Under the pieces are notes generated by a model. That model was not told the DNA's origin. It searched no databases and saw nothing but the letters and a program-made list of their open reading frames with translations. From positions 1-24,116 of the forward strand of contig DATLRW010000073.1 in the NCBI GenBank assembly GCA_035534495.1: a stretch of DNA of 24,116 nt, in the 5' to 3' direction. Source of the DNA: JAKASX01 sp035534495 (lineage in GTDB: Bacteria; Acidobacteriota; Terriglobia; Acidiferrales; UBA7541). A program made the translations under genes and the position numbers. Positions 15,354 through 23,020 of this stretch are shown here, in pieces; position 1 is the first letter of the stretch, and each line of letters begins with the position of its first letter.

Positions 15354-16700
15354 TTATGGATTTGCGTTACGGGGAAGCGGAAGGCTGGACCCCTGTTCCA
15401 ATTCAAGCCGCACATCGTCCAGCCAAAAGTGCCCGCCGGTGGCGGCCGGGGAACCATCGCTGCGCGGACGCCAGAGGGAAAGACGGATGAGATTCGTTTG
15501 AGGACAGGTCGTAAAGGTTGTGCTGACTTGATGCCAGGTGGTTGTCCCGACGGCGTCTGGTGTCTGCGCCTGCAAGCAGCCAGCGTGTTGTGGATCGACG
15601 ACGCGGAGCCTCGGTCCGCTATCCGAGCCGATTGCCTGCGTCCGCACCCAGGCGGCCAGGCGATAGGTCCGGCCAGGGGCGACGGGAATCAGTTGGTAGA
15701 CCGGTTCTGACGCCCGATTTTCAGGAATAACATAATCGATCCGCAGGGACCGGGCGCCATGATGGGCGGACGGGTCGCCGAATGCAGCGTTGACGGAAGA
15801 AATTCTCTTGAATCGCCAGCCAAAACCGGCATTCAGCGGATCTCTTTCGAAGCCCGGGTTGAAAACCAGATTTCCCGTATTTCCACCGCCGCCGGCGGCC
15901 AGGATTCCCGAATGCTGAAGATTTTGCCAGACACGGGCGGCCTGCCCGATTCGACCGGAGGAAATGAGTCTTTCCAAATACGGGTCGGCCATGGAAAAAC
16001 GGAATGGCGCATGAGAGGAAATCAGTTCGGACCAGAACCGTGCCGCGGCCTGGAACTCGTTCTGCGCCGAGAGAAAATTCACATACGCCAATTTCAAGGC
16101 CGGGGAAGAATCGGCCGGCAGGACGCGTTCGCCGATGAACTGCGGATCGCCGTATGCCCGCAGACAAATGGCGAAGACGGCTCCGGCGTATCCCGGGTCC
16201 ATCGCCAGCAGACGCCGAAAGCGCGAGGCGGCCTGGCCGGACGCGCCCGAAAACAGATCGTGGTTTGCCGCCAGCCAGAGTGCGCGAGGGGCCATCGGAT
16301 CGAGGAACAGGGCGCGCGAGAAAGCGTTCGTGGCGCAGCGTTCGTCACCCGCGAATTGGCAGGCCTGCCCCAGGCTCTCCCAGTACAAGCCATCGCGGGG
16401 GTCCAGATCCGCCGCCTTCCGGAACCAGCGAACCGATTCCGTTGCGCTGGCGTTCCCCTCGGCCTGGTCCATCCTTCCCATTTGCTCATAGAGACGGGGA
16501 TTTTCGGGATCGAAAGCAATGGCCTTTCGGATGTCCGCCTGCTTCTCGAAAGCGCTCAACACCGCCGACGTTTCCATTCGCGCCGCCTCATACCCGAGAG
16601 GCAAAACCACCAGGGCGATAGCCAGCGCGAAGACAACCCGACCGAGCACCGTGCCCAGCCGATACGTAACCGGGCTTTCGTTGAGGGATTGTCCTTTCAT
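15354..16700 (-). CDS. Membrane-anchored TPR protein with C-terminal carbohydrate-binding-like domain
   Basis: A 448-residue two-part protein. One N-terminal helix (about 20-40, VVFALAIALVVLPLGY) should anchor it with the rest outside the cytoplasm. Residues about 50-260 form TPR-like repeats, e.g. 'AIAFDPENPRLYEQMGRM', 'WFRKAADLDPRDGLYWESLG', 'AFSRALFLDPMAPRALWLAA'. Residues about 276-436 begin 'NLVFNPGFE' and end 'HFWLDDVRLELE', a beta-sandwich pattern like CBM4/9 carbohydrate-binding modules, with 'YQLIPVAPGRTYRLAAWVRT' between. Known TPR proteins in polysaccharide export assist polymerases or secretin-like pores. Here the fused sugar-binding-like domain suggests contact with the nascent glycan. 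The exact role is inference. It sits between the Wzc-like kinase and the Wzy-like protein. Confidence 0.8.
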   Translation of the reverse strand: MKGQSLNESPVTYRLGTVLGRVVFALAIALVVLPLGYEAARMETSAVLSAFEKQADIRKAIAFDPENPRLYEQMGRMDQAEGNASATESVRWFRKAADLDPRDGLYWESLGQACQFAGDERCATNAFSRALFLDPMAPRALWLAANHDLFSGASGQAASRFRRLLAMDPGYAGAVFAICLRAYGDPQFIGERVLPADSSPALKLAYVNFLSAQNEFQAAARFWSELISSHAPFRFSMADPYLERLISSGRIGQAARVWQNLQHSGILAAGGGGNTGNLVFNPGFERDPLNAGFGWRFKRISSVNAAFGDPSAHHGARSLRIDYVIPENRASEPVYQLIPVAPGRTYRLAAWVRTQAIGSDSGPRLRVVDPQHAGCLQAQTPDAVGTTTWHQVSTTFTTCPQTNLIRLSLWRPRSDGSPAATGGHFWLDDVRLELEQGSSLPLPRNANP

Positions 16701-16754
16701 GGCGTGATGGCGGGCCAGACTGGCCGCGTGCGGCGGGCCGGGATGGAGCCTTGC

Positions 16755-19016
16755 CTATGGAATTTGCGCGCCGTCGCGGGAACGAGGAAACGCAGCCGCG
16801 TTTGCCCCCTCGGGCACGCAGTAATAATCGCGATGATAGCGGTAATAGTCGTAGTCGTTGCCGTGGCGGGCATCGGCGCGATTGACGACCGCGCCAAGTA
16901 GCTTCTCGCCGGCGGTTTCGAGAATTCGCGAGGCGCGTGATACCGCCTTGAGGGCGGTGGTTTCGCTCGACGTGACCAGAATGATCCCATCGGCAAACGG
17001 GGAGAGGATGGTCGGGTCGGCGACAAGCAGCAGGGGCGGCGAATCGATCAGGATAAATTCAAAGCGCTGCCGGAAATCAGCCATGAACTGCTCCATCATC
17101 GGCGAGGAAAGCAGATCCGCCGGGGAGGATGGCCGAGGGCCCGCGGGAAGCACCCACAGGTTCGGCGCCTCATCCACCTGGGTCAGGGCCATTTCAGGCG
17201 GTGCGCCGCCCGCGAGGATATCGCTCAGGCCGGCCGGCGGCGATAGACGCAGAGCTTTCCGGACCTGACCGCGGCGCAAATCCCCATCGATCAGAAGCAC
17301 TCGTTTGTCCAGTTGGGCCAGCGACAGCGCCAGATTGATGCAGGTGGACGTCTTCCCTTCCCGGGGCTGCGTGCTCGTAAAGAGCAAAACCTGCGGCGGC
17401 CCGGACGGGGAGGAACGCAGGACCGAGGTTCGCAATGTGCGGTAGGCTTCGGCAAGGGGAGAGTTGGGCAGCTTCAGCACGCACCGTTCGACACCGTCCG
17501 ATCGGGCCCCTTTCCCTCGCGCCAGCCACTCGCGCTCGCCGGAAAATTTCCCCGCCTCGGGAATGACCCCGAGAACGGGCGCTCCGATGACGCCTTCCAG
17601 CTCTTCCGGCCGTTTCACGGAAGTGTCGAGCCCTTCCTGAACGAAAGCCAGCGTCAGGCCGGCCAGCAGTCCCGACAACAGGCCCGCGGCGATATCCACG
17701 GCTTTTTTCGGCCGAACGGGCGAAACCGGATAGGAAGCCCAGTCCAGCACGTGGATATTCGTCGCTTTCAGCCCGGCCGAGACTTCGGCATTCTTGAGGC
17801 GCTCGAGCAGCTTTTGATAGAGCTGCTGATTGGTCTGATATTCGTTCTTCAGGATGTTGTACGGAATCTGCAACTCGTCGAGTCTTTGCACCTGTTTTTT
17901 CTGCCCGCTCAGGGCGCGGGAGAGAATGGCCACCCGCTGGATCGAGGCGCGGTAATCGGCTTCGACCTGCTCCCGTTCGCGTTTCTGTTCCTGATTCATA
18001 AGCCGGTTGACCTCGTCGAGCTGCTGGCGAATCGCAACGACCTTGTAAAAGGTCGGGCCGAATTGCGCCAGGGCCTTGGCGTAATTCGTTTCGAGGTCCC
18101 CGTATCGGCCTTGTAACCGGGAGAGCAACGGATCTTTCGTGAGCAACCCGGCCGCTGAAGGGTTTCGATTCACCGCGTCGTAGACGGCTCTTTTCGCGGC
18201 CAGGTCGGTCTCGGCCGCCGTCAGTTGCTGGCTCAGCTGGGCCAGGGCGTCCTGGTTGAGACTGTCGCGATTGCCCAGGTCCGCCACGCCGTTCTGTTTT
18301 TCATAATTGACCAGCGCCTGCTGGGACTTCATCACCTTCACTTTCAGGTCGCCGAGTTCCTTCGCCATCCATTTCGATACCCGGCGCGCGGACTGATACC
18401 TGGCCGTGAAGTTGTATTCGAGGTAGTGGTCGACCAGGGCGTTGGAAACCTGTTCGGCGCGGTTCGGGTCCGCGGCTTCGAAGCTCACCAGAATGATGTG
18501 GCTTCCCGGCTCCAGCCGAACCTGCAGGCGCCTTTCGAACGCCGCCAGGACTCGGCTGCGACGGATTCGCGCATCGGCCAAGCTGCTCCCGGCCGGCGTC
18601 TTCCCGCCGGGAACGAATTTTCCGTTCTCATCGAGGCCGAACTGCGCGATCGTTTTCCAGGCGAGAGCGTCGCTCTTGAGGATATCCACCTGGGTTTGCA
18701 GGTAGGCATCGCTCACGCCCGCCGCCTGCGCGGGCTCGCCGCCCGCCGGTGACAGCGGAGCCGCGTCGGCGTCGACCTCGATTTTGGCCGTGGCCCGATA
18801 GACGGGCCTGGTCCGGAACGCATAGAGCGCCGACAAAATCCCGATGATCGCCGCAACGGAGAAAATCGTGGCGCGCCGCCGGCGCACGACCCGCCCGCAG
18901 GAGTCGAGCGAGAACCGTTCGGCCCCGGGCGCGTCGATGGTTGCGTTCCCGTAGCTGCGGCTCGCCAGGGGCACCGGCAGGTCGCGGCGATTCGGGTTGG
19001 GCTGATCGTTAATCAT
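16755..19016 (-). CDS. Wzc-type polysaccharide copolymerase and bacterial tyrosine autokinase
   Basis: A 753-residue inner-membrane protein combining a chain-length (Wzz-like) domain with a BY-kinase. A first membrane helix lies at about 50-66 and a periplasmic region with long coiled-coil stretches at about 200-410. 'DWASYPVSPVRPKKAV' is the proline-rich lead into the second helix (about 441-459). The kinase domain has Walker A 'TSTQPREGKTS' (548-557), Walker A' 'LLIDGDLRRG' (574-583), Walker B 'FILIDSPP' (654-661). The C-terminal tyrosine cluster 'NDYDYYRYHRDYY' (720-732) has six tyrosines for autophosphorylation. It controls polymer length and export with the Wza-like protein upstream. No partner low-molecular-weight tyrosine phosphatase (Wzb) is in the window. 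The ATG at 19016 directly follows AAAAAGGA. Confidence 0.95.
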   Translation of the reverse strand: MINDQPNPNRRDLPVPLASRSYGNATIDAPGAERFSLDSCGRVVRRRRATIFSVAAIIGILSALYAFRTRPVYRATAKIEVDADAAPLSPAGGEPAQAAGVSDAYLQTQVDILKSDALAWKTIAQFGLDENGKFVPGGKTPAGSSLADARIRRSRVLAAFERRLQVRLEPGSHIILVSFEAADPNRAEQVSNALVDHYLEYNFTARYQSARRVSKWMAKELGDLKVKVMKSQQALVNYEKQNGVADLGNRDSLNQDALAQLSQQLTAAETDLAAKRAVYDAVNRNPSAAGLLTKDPLLSRLQGRYGDLETNYAKALAQFGPTFYKVVAIRQQLDEVNRLMNQEQKREREQVEADYRASIQRVAILSRALSGQKKQVQRLDELQIPYNILKNEYQTNQQLYQKLLERLKNAEVSAGLKATNIHVLDWASYPVSPVRPKKAVDIAAGLLSGLLAGLTLAFVQEGLDTSVKRPEELEGVIGAPVLGVIPEAGKFSGEREWLARGKGARSDGVERCVLKLPNSPLAEAYRTLRTSVLRSSPSGPPQVLLFTSTQPREGKTSTCINLALSLAQLDKRVLLIDGDLRRGQVRKALRLSPPAGLSDILAGGAPPEMALTQVDEAPNLWVLPAGPRPSSPADLLSSPMMEQFMADFRQRFEFILIDSPPLLLVADPTILSPFADGIILVTSSETTALKAVSRASRILETAGEKLLGAVVNRADARHGNDYDYYRYHRDYYCVPEGANAAAFPRSRDGAQIP

Positions 19017-19143
19017 TCCTTTTTGGCAGTGGCCGCCCTTGCGGTGGATTCACCAGGAAATTCGAATGCCGACGAAAAATCGCTCGGCAGCCGGCAGCCG
19101 GCACATGACAAATATCAACGAAAGTCGGGGATCGGGCTTCCGC
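19017..19143 (-). other. 127-bp gap between exporter and kinase genes with short GC-rich repeats
   Basis: This is among the longest gaps within the biosynthetic part of the cluster. On the minus strand TGCCGGC is repeated twice in tandem followed by a degenerate third copy (around 19085-19104), which can fold into competing short hairpins. I see no convincing promoter. It may be an internal processing or attenuation site. Confidence 0.3.
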
Positions 19144-20247
19144 TCAGAGCGGCGCCCGGTAGATCGCCACGCTTGTGGCGGCGGCCAAGGCCCGCGCCAA
19201 CACTTGCTTGCCCGTGCTGTCGGGGACGAACAGGAAATCGCCGGGGCTCAGCGAGCGGTCGGATGCTTTCCCGGCCAGAATTTCCTTCAGATTGACGCGG
19301 ATTTGCTTGCGCCCGGCCGAGCGGGCGGGATTCTGGCGAATGATCATGGCATTCTTCAGCATGGCCGTGCGCGTGACGTTACCGGCCAAGGCGATCGCTT
19401 GCAGTACCGTCAGTTCGCTGGCCTCGCCCGTCAATGCGAACCCACCGGCCCGATGGACCGCACCCACGACATAGACGACGCCGGCTCGCGGCACATCAAC
19501 CTCATCGCCGGGGTAGAGAGCGAGATTTTGCGGTTCATCGCCCGTATCGAGCAGATGCCGGATCGGGACCTTTACGATCCGCGGCGGCCGGGACGGATCA
19601 TTCCCGGCGCCGGGGGCATCGGAAGCTTCGAGCCATTGCATGGCCTTCGCCCCGCGCATGACAATGGCCGTGCTCCCCGCATCGGGCGAAAGTCCGCCCG
19701 CCAGAGACAGGATGGCGACGATCCGTGTCGGGCCATAGGCGGGGTAAACACCCGGCCTGGCAACCGAGCCGGTCACCACGATGGAATTGCGGGGAGAGGA
19801 TTCCACACTGACGAGAACATCGGGATGAGTGATCAGGCCTTGCCGGTGAAGGCCCTGCCCGATCGCTTCCGACAACTGGTCCGGCGTGAGCCCTTGCGCC
19901 TGGATCGGATGATCGAGCATCGGCAGGGTAATTCGGCCGGAAGGACCGACTCGATAGCGCCGCGACAACTCGGGGACGGCTACGACATAAACGTCCAGCA
20001 GATCCCCCGGCGCGATCGTATATCCCGGCAAAGGCAATGCCTCGCCGGTCGAAGCCGTTTGCCGGGCGCTCGACGGCTTCCGCACCCGCGCTTCCGGTTG
20101 AGCGAGCCGCTGATCCTGCGCTCGAAGGGCGACCGGCCGGCAGGTCAGGAGCATGCCTGCCACCAGGAAAGCCATCCCCAGCCATTCAGCGCAAGAAGGC
20201 CGCGCCGCGTTTCGCCGCCTCGCCATTGAATTCCGATGAACCATCAT
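19144..20247 (-). CDS. Wza-type polysaccharide export protein (outer membrane, SLBB repeats)
   Basis: A 367-residue secreted protein. The N-terminus has a basic region and a hydrophobic core (LGMAFLVAGMLLTC) with likely signal peptidase I cleavage after 'VALRA'. The cysteine lacks a normal lipobox, so it may not be a lipoprotein like classical Wza. 'YTIAPGDLLDVYVVAVPELS' and 'RVGPSGRITLPMLD' mark the polysaccharide export domain (about 75-150). Two SLBB-type segments follow: 'VVTGSVARPGVYPAYG' with 'LSLAGGLSPDAG', and 'VYVVGAVHRAGGFAL' with 'LQAIALAGNVT'. 'LSPGDFLFVPDS' is near the end, then a short C-terminal segment. It forms the outer-membrane exit channel working with the Wzc-like protein encoded next. 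Confidence 0.94.
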   Translation of the reverse strand: MMVHRNSMARRRNAARPSCAEWLGMAFLVAGMLLTCRPVALRAQDQRLAQPEARVRKPSSARQTASTGEALPLPGYTIAPGDLLDVYVVAVPELSRRYRVGPSGRITLPMLDHPIQAQGLTPDQLSEAIGQGLHRQGLITHPDVLVSVESSPRNSIVVTGSVARPGVYPAYGPTRIVAILSLAGGLSPDAGSTAIVMRGAKAMQWLEASDAPGAGNDPSRPPRIVKVPIRHLLDTGDEPQNLALYPGDEVDVPRAGVVYVVGAVHRAGGFALTGEASELTVLQAIALAGNVTRTAMLKNAMIIRQNPARSAGRKQIRVNLKEILAGKASDRSLSPGDFLFVPDSTGKQVLARALAAATSVAIYRAPL

Positions 20248-20256
20248 TTTTGTGAT

Positions 20257-20847
20257 TTAGACGGTTGCTCCGGCGGGAACCGTTCGACCCTCCGTCAGTA
20301 CGCTTCTGTGAGGAACGTCCGGTCGTAAAATTCTCTCCGTCAGGACGGCATCAATTTCCATGGAGGCTGATTTCTGCAATACCTCGACCGAGAGTACCAG
20401 CCGTGTCTGATTCTTTCGCCGCACCAGAAAGCCCTCGACGCCCTCGAATGGGCCGGATTTCACCCTGACCCAATCCCCGTAACGGAGAAAGGGATGGGGT
20501 TCAATCTCGGCAAGTTCGATGACGCGGCGCAAATCTTCCATTTCGGTTTGCGGGATGGGCACGGGGGCGTTGTGGAAGCCCACAAAACCGTGAACCCCGT
20601 ACGTCACGAGGATGTCGGCTTTCCGAGCCAGGTTCGAGCGCACAAATACGTAACAGGGAAATAGGGGAAGCTGGAGCCTCTTGCGCCGATCGCTCCATTT
20701 CCGAACTTGCTGATACAGTGGCAAAAAGACCTCGAAGCCCCTGGAGGAAAGCGAGCCGGCGACGCTCTTTTCATGCTGATGGCGAGTGTAAAGCGCGTAC
20801 CAGGCGGTCTGTTTTGGTATGCCGTCGTTCACGGTTTCGCTCGTCAT
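20257..20847 (-). CDS. UpxY-type NusG paralog, transcription antiterminator
   Basis: A 196-residue specialised NusG protein of the UpxY/LoaP/RfaH kind, which travels with RNA polymerase and prevents early termination in long polysaccharide operons. The NGN domain starts 'WYALYTRHQHEKSVAGSLS' and contains 'FEVFLPLYQQVRKWSDRRK' and 'LFPCYVFVRSNL', the standard motif set. The KOW domain follows, 'YGDWVRVKSGPFEGVEGFL'. The ATG at 20847 is chosen; a GTG at 20868 is possible. It lies upstream of all export and biosynthesis genes but downstream of three other genes, so it is positioned to act on the roughly 18 kb that follow. I could not find an ops-like recruitment sequence by eye. A 5-bp-stem hairpin (20878-20894) lies just ahead of it. 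Confidence 0.92.
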   Translation of the reverse strand: MTSETVNDGIPKQTAWYALYTRHQHEKSVAGSLSSRGFEVFLPLYQQVRKWSDRRKRLQLPLFPCYVFVRSNLARKADILVTYGVHGFVGFHNAPVPIPQTEMEDLRRVIELAEIEPHPFLRYGDWVRVKSGPFEGVEGFLVRRKNQTRLVLSVEVLQKSASMEIDAVLTERILRPDVPHRSVLTEGRTVPAGATV

Positions 20848-20877
20848 AAAGCGGGCAAAGCTCCGCACTCTGAGTCC

Positions 20878-20894
20878 CAGGGCTCTGAACCCTG
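20878..20894 (-). promoter_or_regulatory. Short hairpin in the leader of the antiterminator gene
   Basis: CAGGG (20878-20882) pairs with CCCTG (20890-20894) across a 7-nt loop, about 30 nt before the antiterminator start. On the minus strand it is preceded by a run of eight Gs (20914-20921). Hairpins of this kind near UpxY/RfaH-type genes can be pause or recruitment sites, but nothing here proves it. Confidence 0.25.
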
Positions 20895-21007
20895 AATTCG
20901 GTTTGGCGGTTTTCCCCCCCCACCACTGGTTCCCGAAATTCTCTTTTCGTCCCCTCGGCCGGTCCCGGCGTCCCTTTCCCGCTAACCGGGCTGCATTCCG
21001 GACGGGC

Positions 21008-21637
21008 TCAGGGACAGGTCAGTTGGCTCGGAGACACGCAAGTCGTCTGATGCGAGCCGGCGTCAATTCCCATGCCTGCCGCCGCGACCATCGTGACCAT
21101 CAGGATTTTTCTGCTTTCCTGGAATGACCGTTTCTGAGTCAAGGAGGCCTTCATCAAACTTCCCGCGCCGACTTCGACCGTCCGGCCGGCGCCTTTCACT
21201 TCTGTCACACCGCGGCGGGTCCACACCTTCAATTCATCTCCGCGCAAGGCGACTTCGTACAATCCGCTCGCCTGCCCGGGTGCGACCGTAACCCCGCCCG
21301 CGCTGATGATAATGGGCGCTTCCGGTCGGCCGATCGCCGCGACTTTGCCTCGATGCAGCAATACCATGAACCCGTTGCCGTTTGCCGTTATCCGCACATC
21401 GGTCGATGGCCCCAGGGCGAGCGCATCGTCTTTTCGCAGATGGATCGAGGCGGTGTTGGACGAACTCGTCGCGATCCGGTTCCCGCTGTAGAGAACCGCT
21501 CCGCTGGGCACGCCGTTGACGCGTTCCTGGCCGTTGCCGGTCAACGCGCCGATCGGAAACGGCGCCGAAGCATCCAGCGCGGGCTGAAACGCCAACAGCA
21601 AGCCAAGAATTGGGAGAACACATCCCTTTCCGTTCAT
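21008..21637 (-). CDS. Secreted FecR-like protein with C-terminal hydrophobic helix
   Basis: A 209-residue protein. It has a signal peptide (GCVLPILGLLLAFQPALDAS), then a FecR-type beta domain: 'VPSGAVLYSGNRIATSSS', 'TASIHLRKDDALALGPST', 'FMVLLHRGKVAAIG', 'IISAGGVTVAPGQASGLYEV', 'VKGAGRTVEVGAG'. This follows the family pattern of 'G--L--GD-I-T---S-A-L-L-DGS-L-L-P-S'. Residues about 177-193 (KILMVTMVAAAGMGIDAG) are a second hydrophobic helix, followed by a short tail with two cysteines. FecR domains usually relay signals to ECF sigma factors, but none is present. Here it is probably a periplasmic or envelope accessory of the polysaccharide machine. The ATG at 21637 follows GGGAGCGAGGAAGG. The frame continues upstream over the receiver gene in a different frame and is not coding there. 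Confidence 0.75.
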   Translation of the reverse strand: MNGKGCVLPILGLLLAFQPALDASAPFPIGALTGNGQERVNGVPSGAVLYSGNRIATSSSNTASIHLRKDDALALGPSTDVRITANGNGFMVLLHRGKVAAIGRPEAPIIISAGGVTVAPGQASGLYEVALRGDELKVWTRRGVTEVKGAGRTVEVGAGSLMKASLTQKRSFQESRKILMVTMVAAAGMGIDAGSHQTTCVSPSQLTCP

Positions 21638-21738
21638 GCCTTCCTCGCTCCCGTATCCGTTGCGCGGCCGTCCGCGCTGTTTCGCTGACCGTTTCCCCCA
21701 CGCGCCGCGCGGCCAGGCTTTTCGAGTTCCCGGTGGCG

Positions 21739-22119
21739 TCAAGGAATCGTGCACCCGAGAGCCCTCACCAGATTGTCCCGGGACGATTTCATATAGGAGC
21801 AGCGCACTTCGCCATCCGACCACCAACACAGCGCCGTAATTTCCGCAGCGGCCTCGACGGCAATCACTTTCATTTCGGGGCGCTTCCGCAGTATCTCTTT
21901 GCACAACTGAATGGGCGCGCGGCCATCTTCGAGAGGGATGAGGACGTAGTCGGCCTGTTCCAATTCGCAAACCGTCGCAATCGATACCCCGTCGGCCACC
22001 TCCGCCACCACGGTGAAATGAAGTTCTTTGCGAATCGCATCGAACAACATGTCCCGCATGGCCCGCGCGGAGTTGGCGATCACTACCCGATCTTTCTTGC
22101 GCACGGCGGCATACTGCAT
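21739..22119 (-). CDS. Stand-alone degenerate receiver domain protein
   Basis: A 126-residue protein with the secondary-structure rhythm of a CheY-like receiver and no output domain. 'DRVVIANSARAMRDMLFDAI' takes the place of the first strand, where the two metal-binding acidic residues are replaced by Ala15-Asn16. 'LEQADYVLIPLEDG' takes the place of strand 3, where the phosphoacceptor Asp is Pro62. A lysine in 'RCSYMKSS' matches the conserved strand-5 lysine. So it should not be phosphorylated in the usual way and may work by protein-protein contact. The frame is open upstream to an ATG at 22251, but the ATG at 22119 places the domain at the N-terminus and leaves a structured leader. It resembles the receiver of the regulator encoded just upstream. 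Confidence 0.65.
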   Translation of the reverse strand: MQYAAVRKKDRVVIANSARAMRDMLFDAIRKELHFTVVAEVADGVSIATVCELEQADYVLIPLEDGRAPIQLCKEILRKRPEMKVIAVEAAAEITALCWWSDGEVRCSYMKSSRDNLVRALGCTIP

Positions 22120-22164
22120 GGAAAAAATGACGCGGGCAAGAACTAGCGCGGCCCCATTTAGACC

Positions 22165-22186
22165 TGGTGGGCCATTGGACCCATCC
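22165..22186 (-). promoter_or_regulatory. Leader hairpin ahead of degenerate receiver gene
   Basis: On the minus strand TGGGTC pairs with GGCCCA (one wobble pair) around a CAAT loop, with flanking GG/CC extending the stem past a bulge. It lies about 45 nt before the preferred start at 22119. This stretch is only translated if the upstream ATG at 22251 is used. Confidence 0.3.
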
Positions 22187-22284
22187 TCCTGAGCGCATAT
22201 TCCTAGTGCGGCTGTCTGGGCTAGTACAGTCCCCTTTTTCACAAGATCCATTTTCCAAACGAAGGCGCGCGATTTCCTGCGGCG

Positions 22285-22299
22285 GGAACGACTCGTTCC
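22285..22299. promoter_or_regulatory. Perfect 7-bp-arm palindrome in regulator-receiver gap
   Basis: GGAACGA-C-TCGTTCC reads the same on both strands apart from the centre base. It sits 36 bp downstream of the stop of the LuxR-type regulator and upstream of the degenerate receiver gene. The size and symmetry suit a dimeric regulator's binding site, and the adjacent regulator is the obvious candidate. A small RNA hairpin is the alternative. Confidence 0.35.
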
Positions 22300-22334
22300 G
22301 GGCGGTCCCGTTCGGCCGATGGGAGAATGGCTTT

Positions 22335-22976
22335 TTAGACGTGCTCGGAACGATGCTCCTGCGCGAGGCCGACGCGGGTCCGGACCCCGGTTTTGCGGAG
22401 AATGCTATGCACGTGGTTCTTGACCGTGTGTTCGGAGAGGTTGAGCCGGCTTGCGATTTCCTTGTTGGTAAGTCCTTGAGCGACCAGGGAAATCAATTGG
22501 CTTTCCCTCTGCGTGAGATCGTGGCCGTTGCCTCGGGCGGAAGAATGGCTCCCCTCCGGAAGCTGGGCCACAAAATCGAATAAGGCAGGCAGCAGTTTTT
22601 TCGGGCAAAAGAAGGATTCCCGGGCCAGTTCATGAATGGCGGTTACGATCTGCCCGGAAGAGGCTTCCTTCAGCAGGTAGCCGACCGCCCCGGCCCGCAC
22701 CGCCTGGAGGAAAACGTGCGGGTCGTCCTCCATGCCGATCATCAGGATCTTCGAGCGCGGCGAGGCTTCGTGTATGGCGTACGTTACGGCGAATTGCGTG
22801 TCGTGCCACGCGGGAATCAGGACCACGATGTCCGGCGCGCAAGCGAAGACGCGTTCCACCATGCCGGGCACAAACTCCCCGGCGCTCAGAAGCTGCAGAT
22901 CCTTTTGCCTGCCGATGAGGCCGGTAAGAGAATCAACGAAAAATTTATTTGGAGCAATAACAAGAGTCGAAAACAT
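22335..22976 (-). CDS. NarL/LuxR-family response regulator with degenerate receiver
   Basis: A 213-residue DNA-binding regulator and the first gene of the cluster. The C-terminal LuxR helix-turn-helix (about 153-205) is intact: 'LTQRESQLISLVAQGLTNKE', 'IASRLNLSEHTVKNHVHSIL'. The N-terminal receiver (1-115) keeps the fold and the strand-5 lysine ('GYLLKEASSG', K103). It has lost the acidic pocket ('LVIAPNKFF' instead of a DD pair) and the phosphoacceptor ('PDIVVLIPAW', Ile54-Pro55 where the aspartate belongs). It therefore probably responds to something other than phosphorylation, or is constitutive. It lies about 40 nt from the predicted transcription start, and its own leader includes a weak GCGGAAA ribosome binding site. 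It likely controls the polysaccharide operon. Confidence 0.9.
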   Translation of the reverse strand: MFSTLVIAPNKFFVDSLTGLIGRQKDLQLLSAGEFVPGMVERVFACAPDIVVLIPAWHDTQFAVTYAIHEASPRSKILMIGMEDDPHVFLQAVRAGAVGYLLKEASSGQIVTAIHELARESFFCPKKLLPALFDFVAQLPEGSHSSARGNGHDLTQRESQLISLVAQGLTNKEIASRLNLSEHTVKNHVHSILRKTGVRTRVGLAQEHRSEHV

Positions 22977-23020
22977 TTTCCGCAGGTATCTTCACAAACA
23001 AATCTACATAAGGAAGCGCG

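Noticed and set aside
21638..22258. 416-residue version of the FecR-like protein
   Set aside because: The upstream part overlaps the degenerate receiver gene in another frame and is low in protein-like character. The signal peptide and ribosome binding site set the start at 21637.
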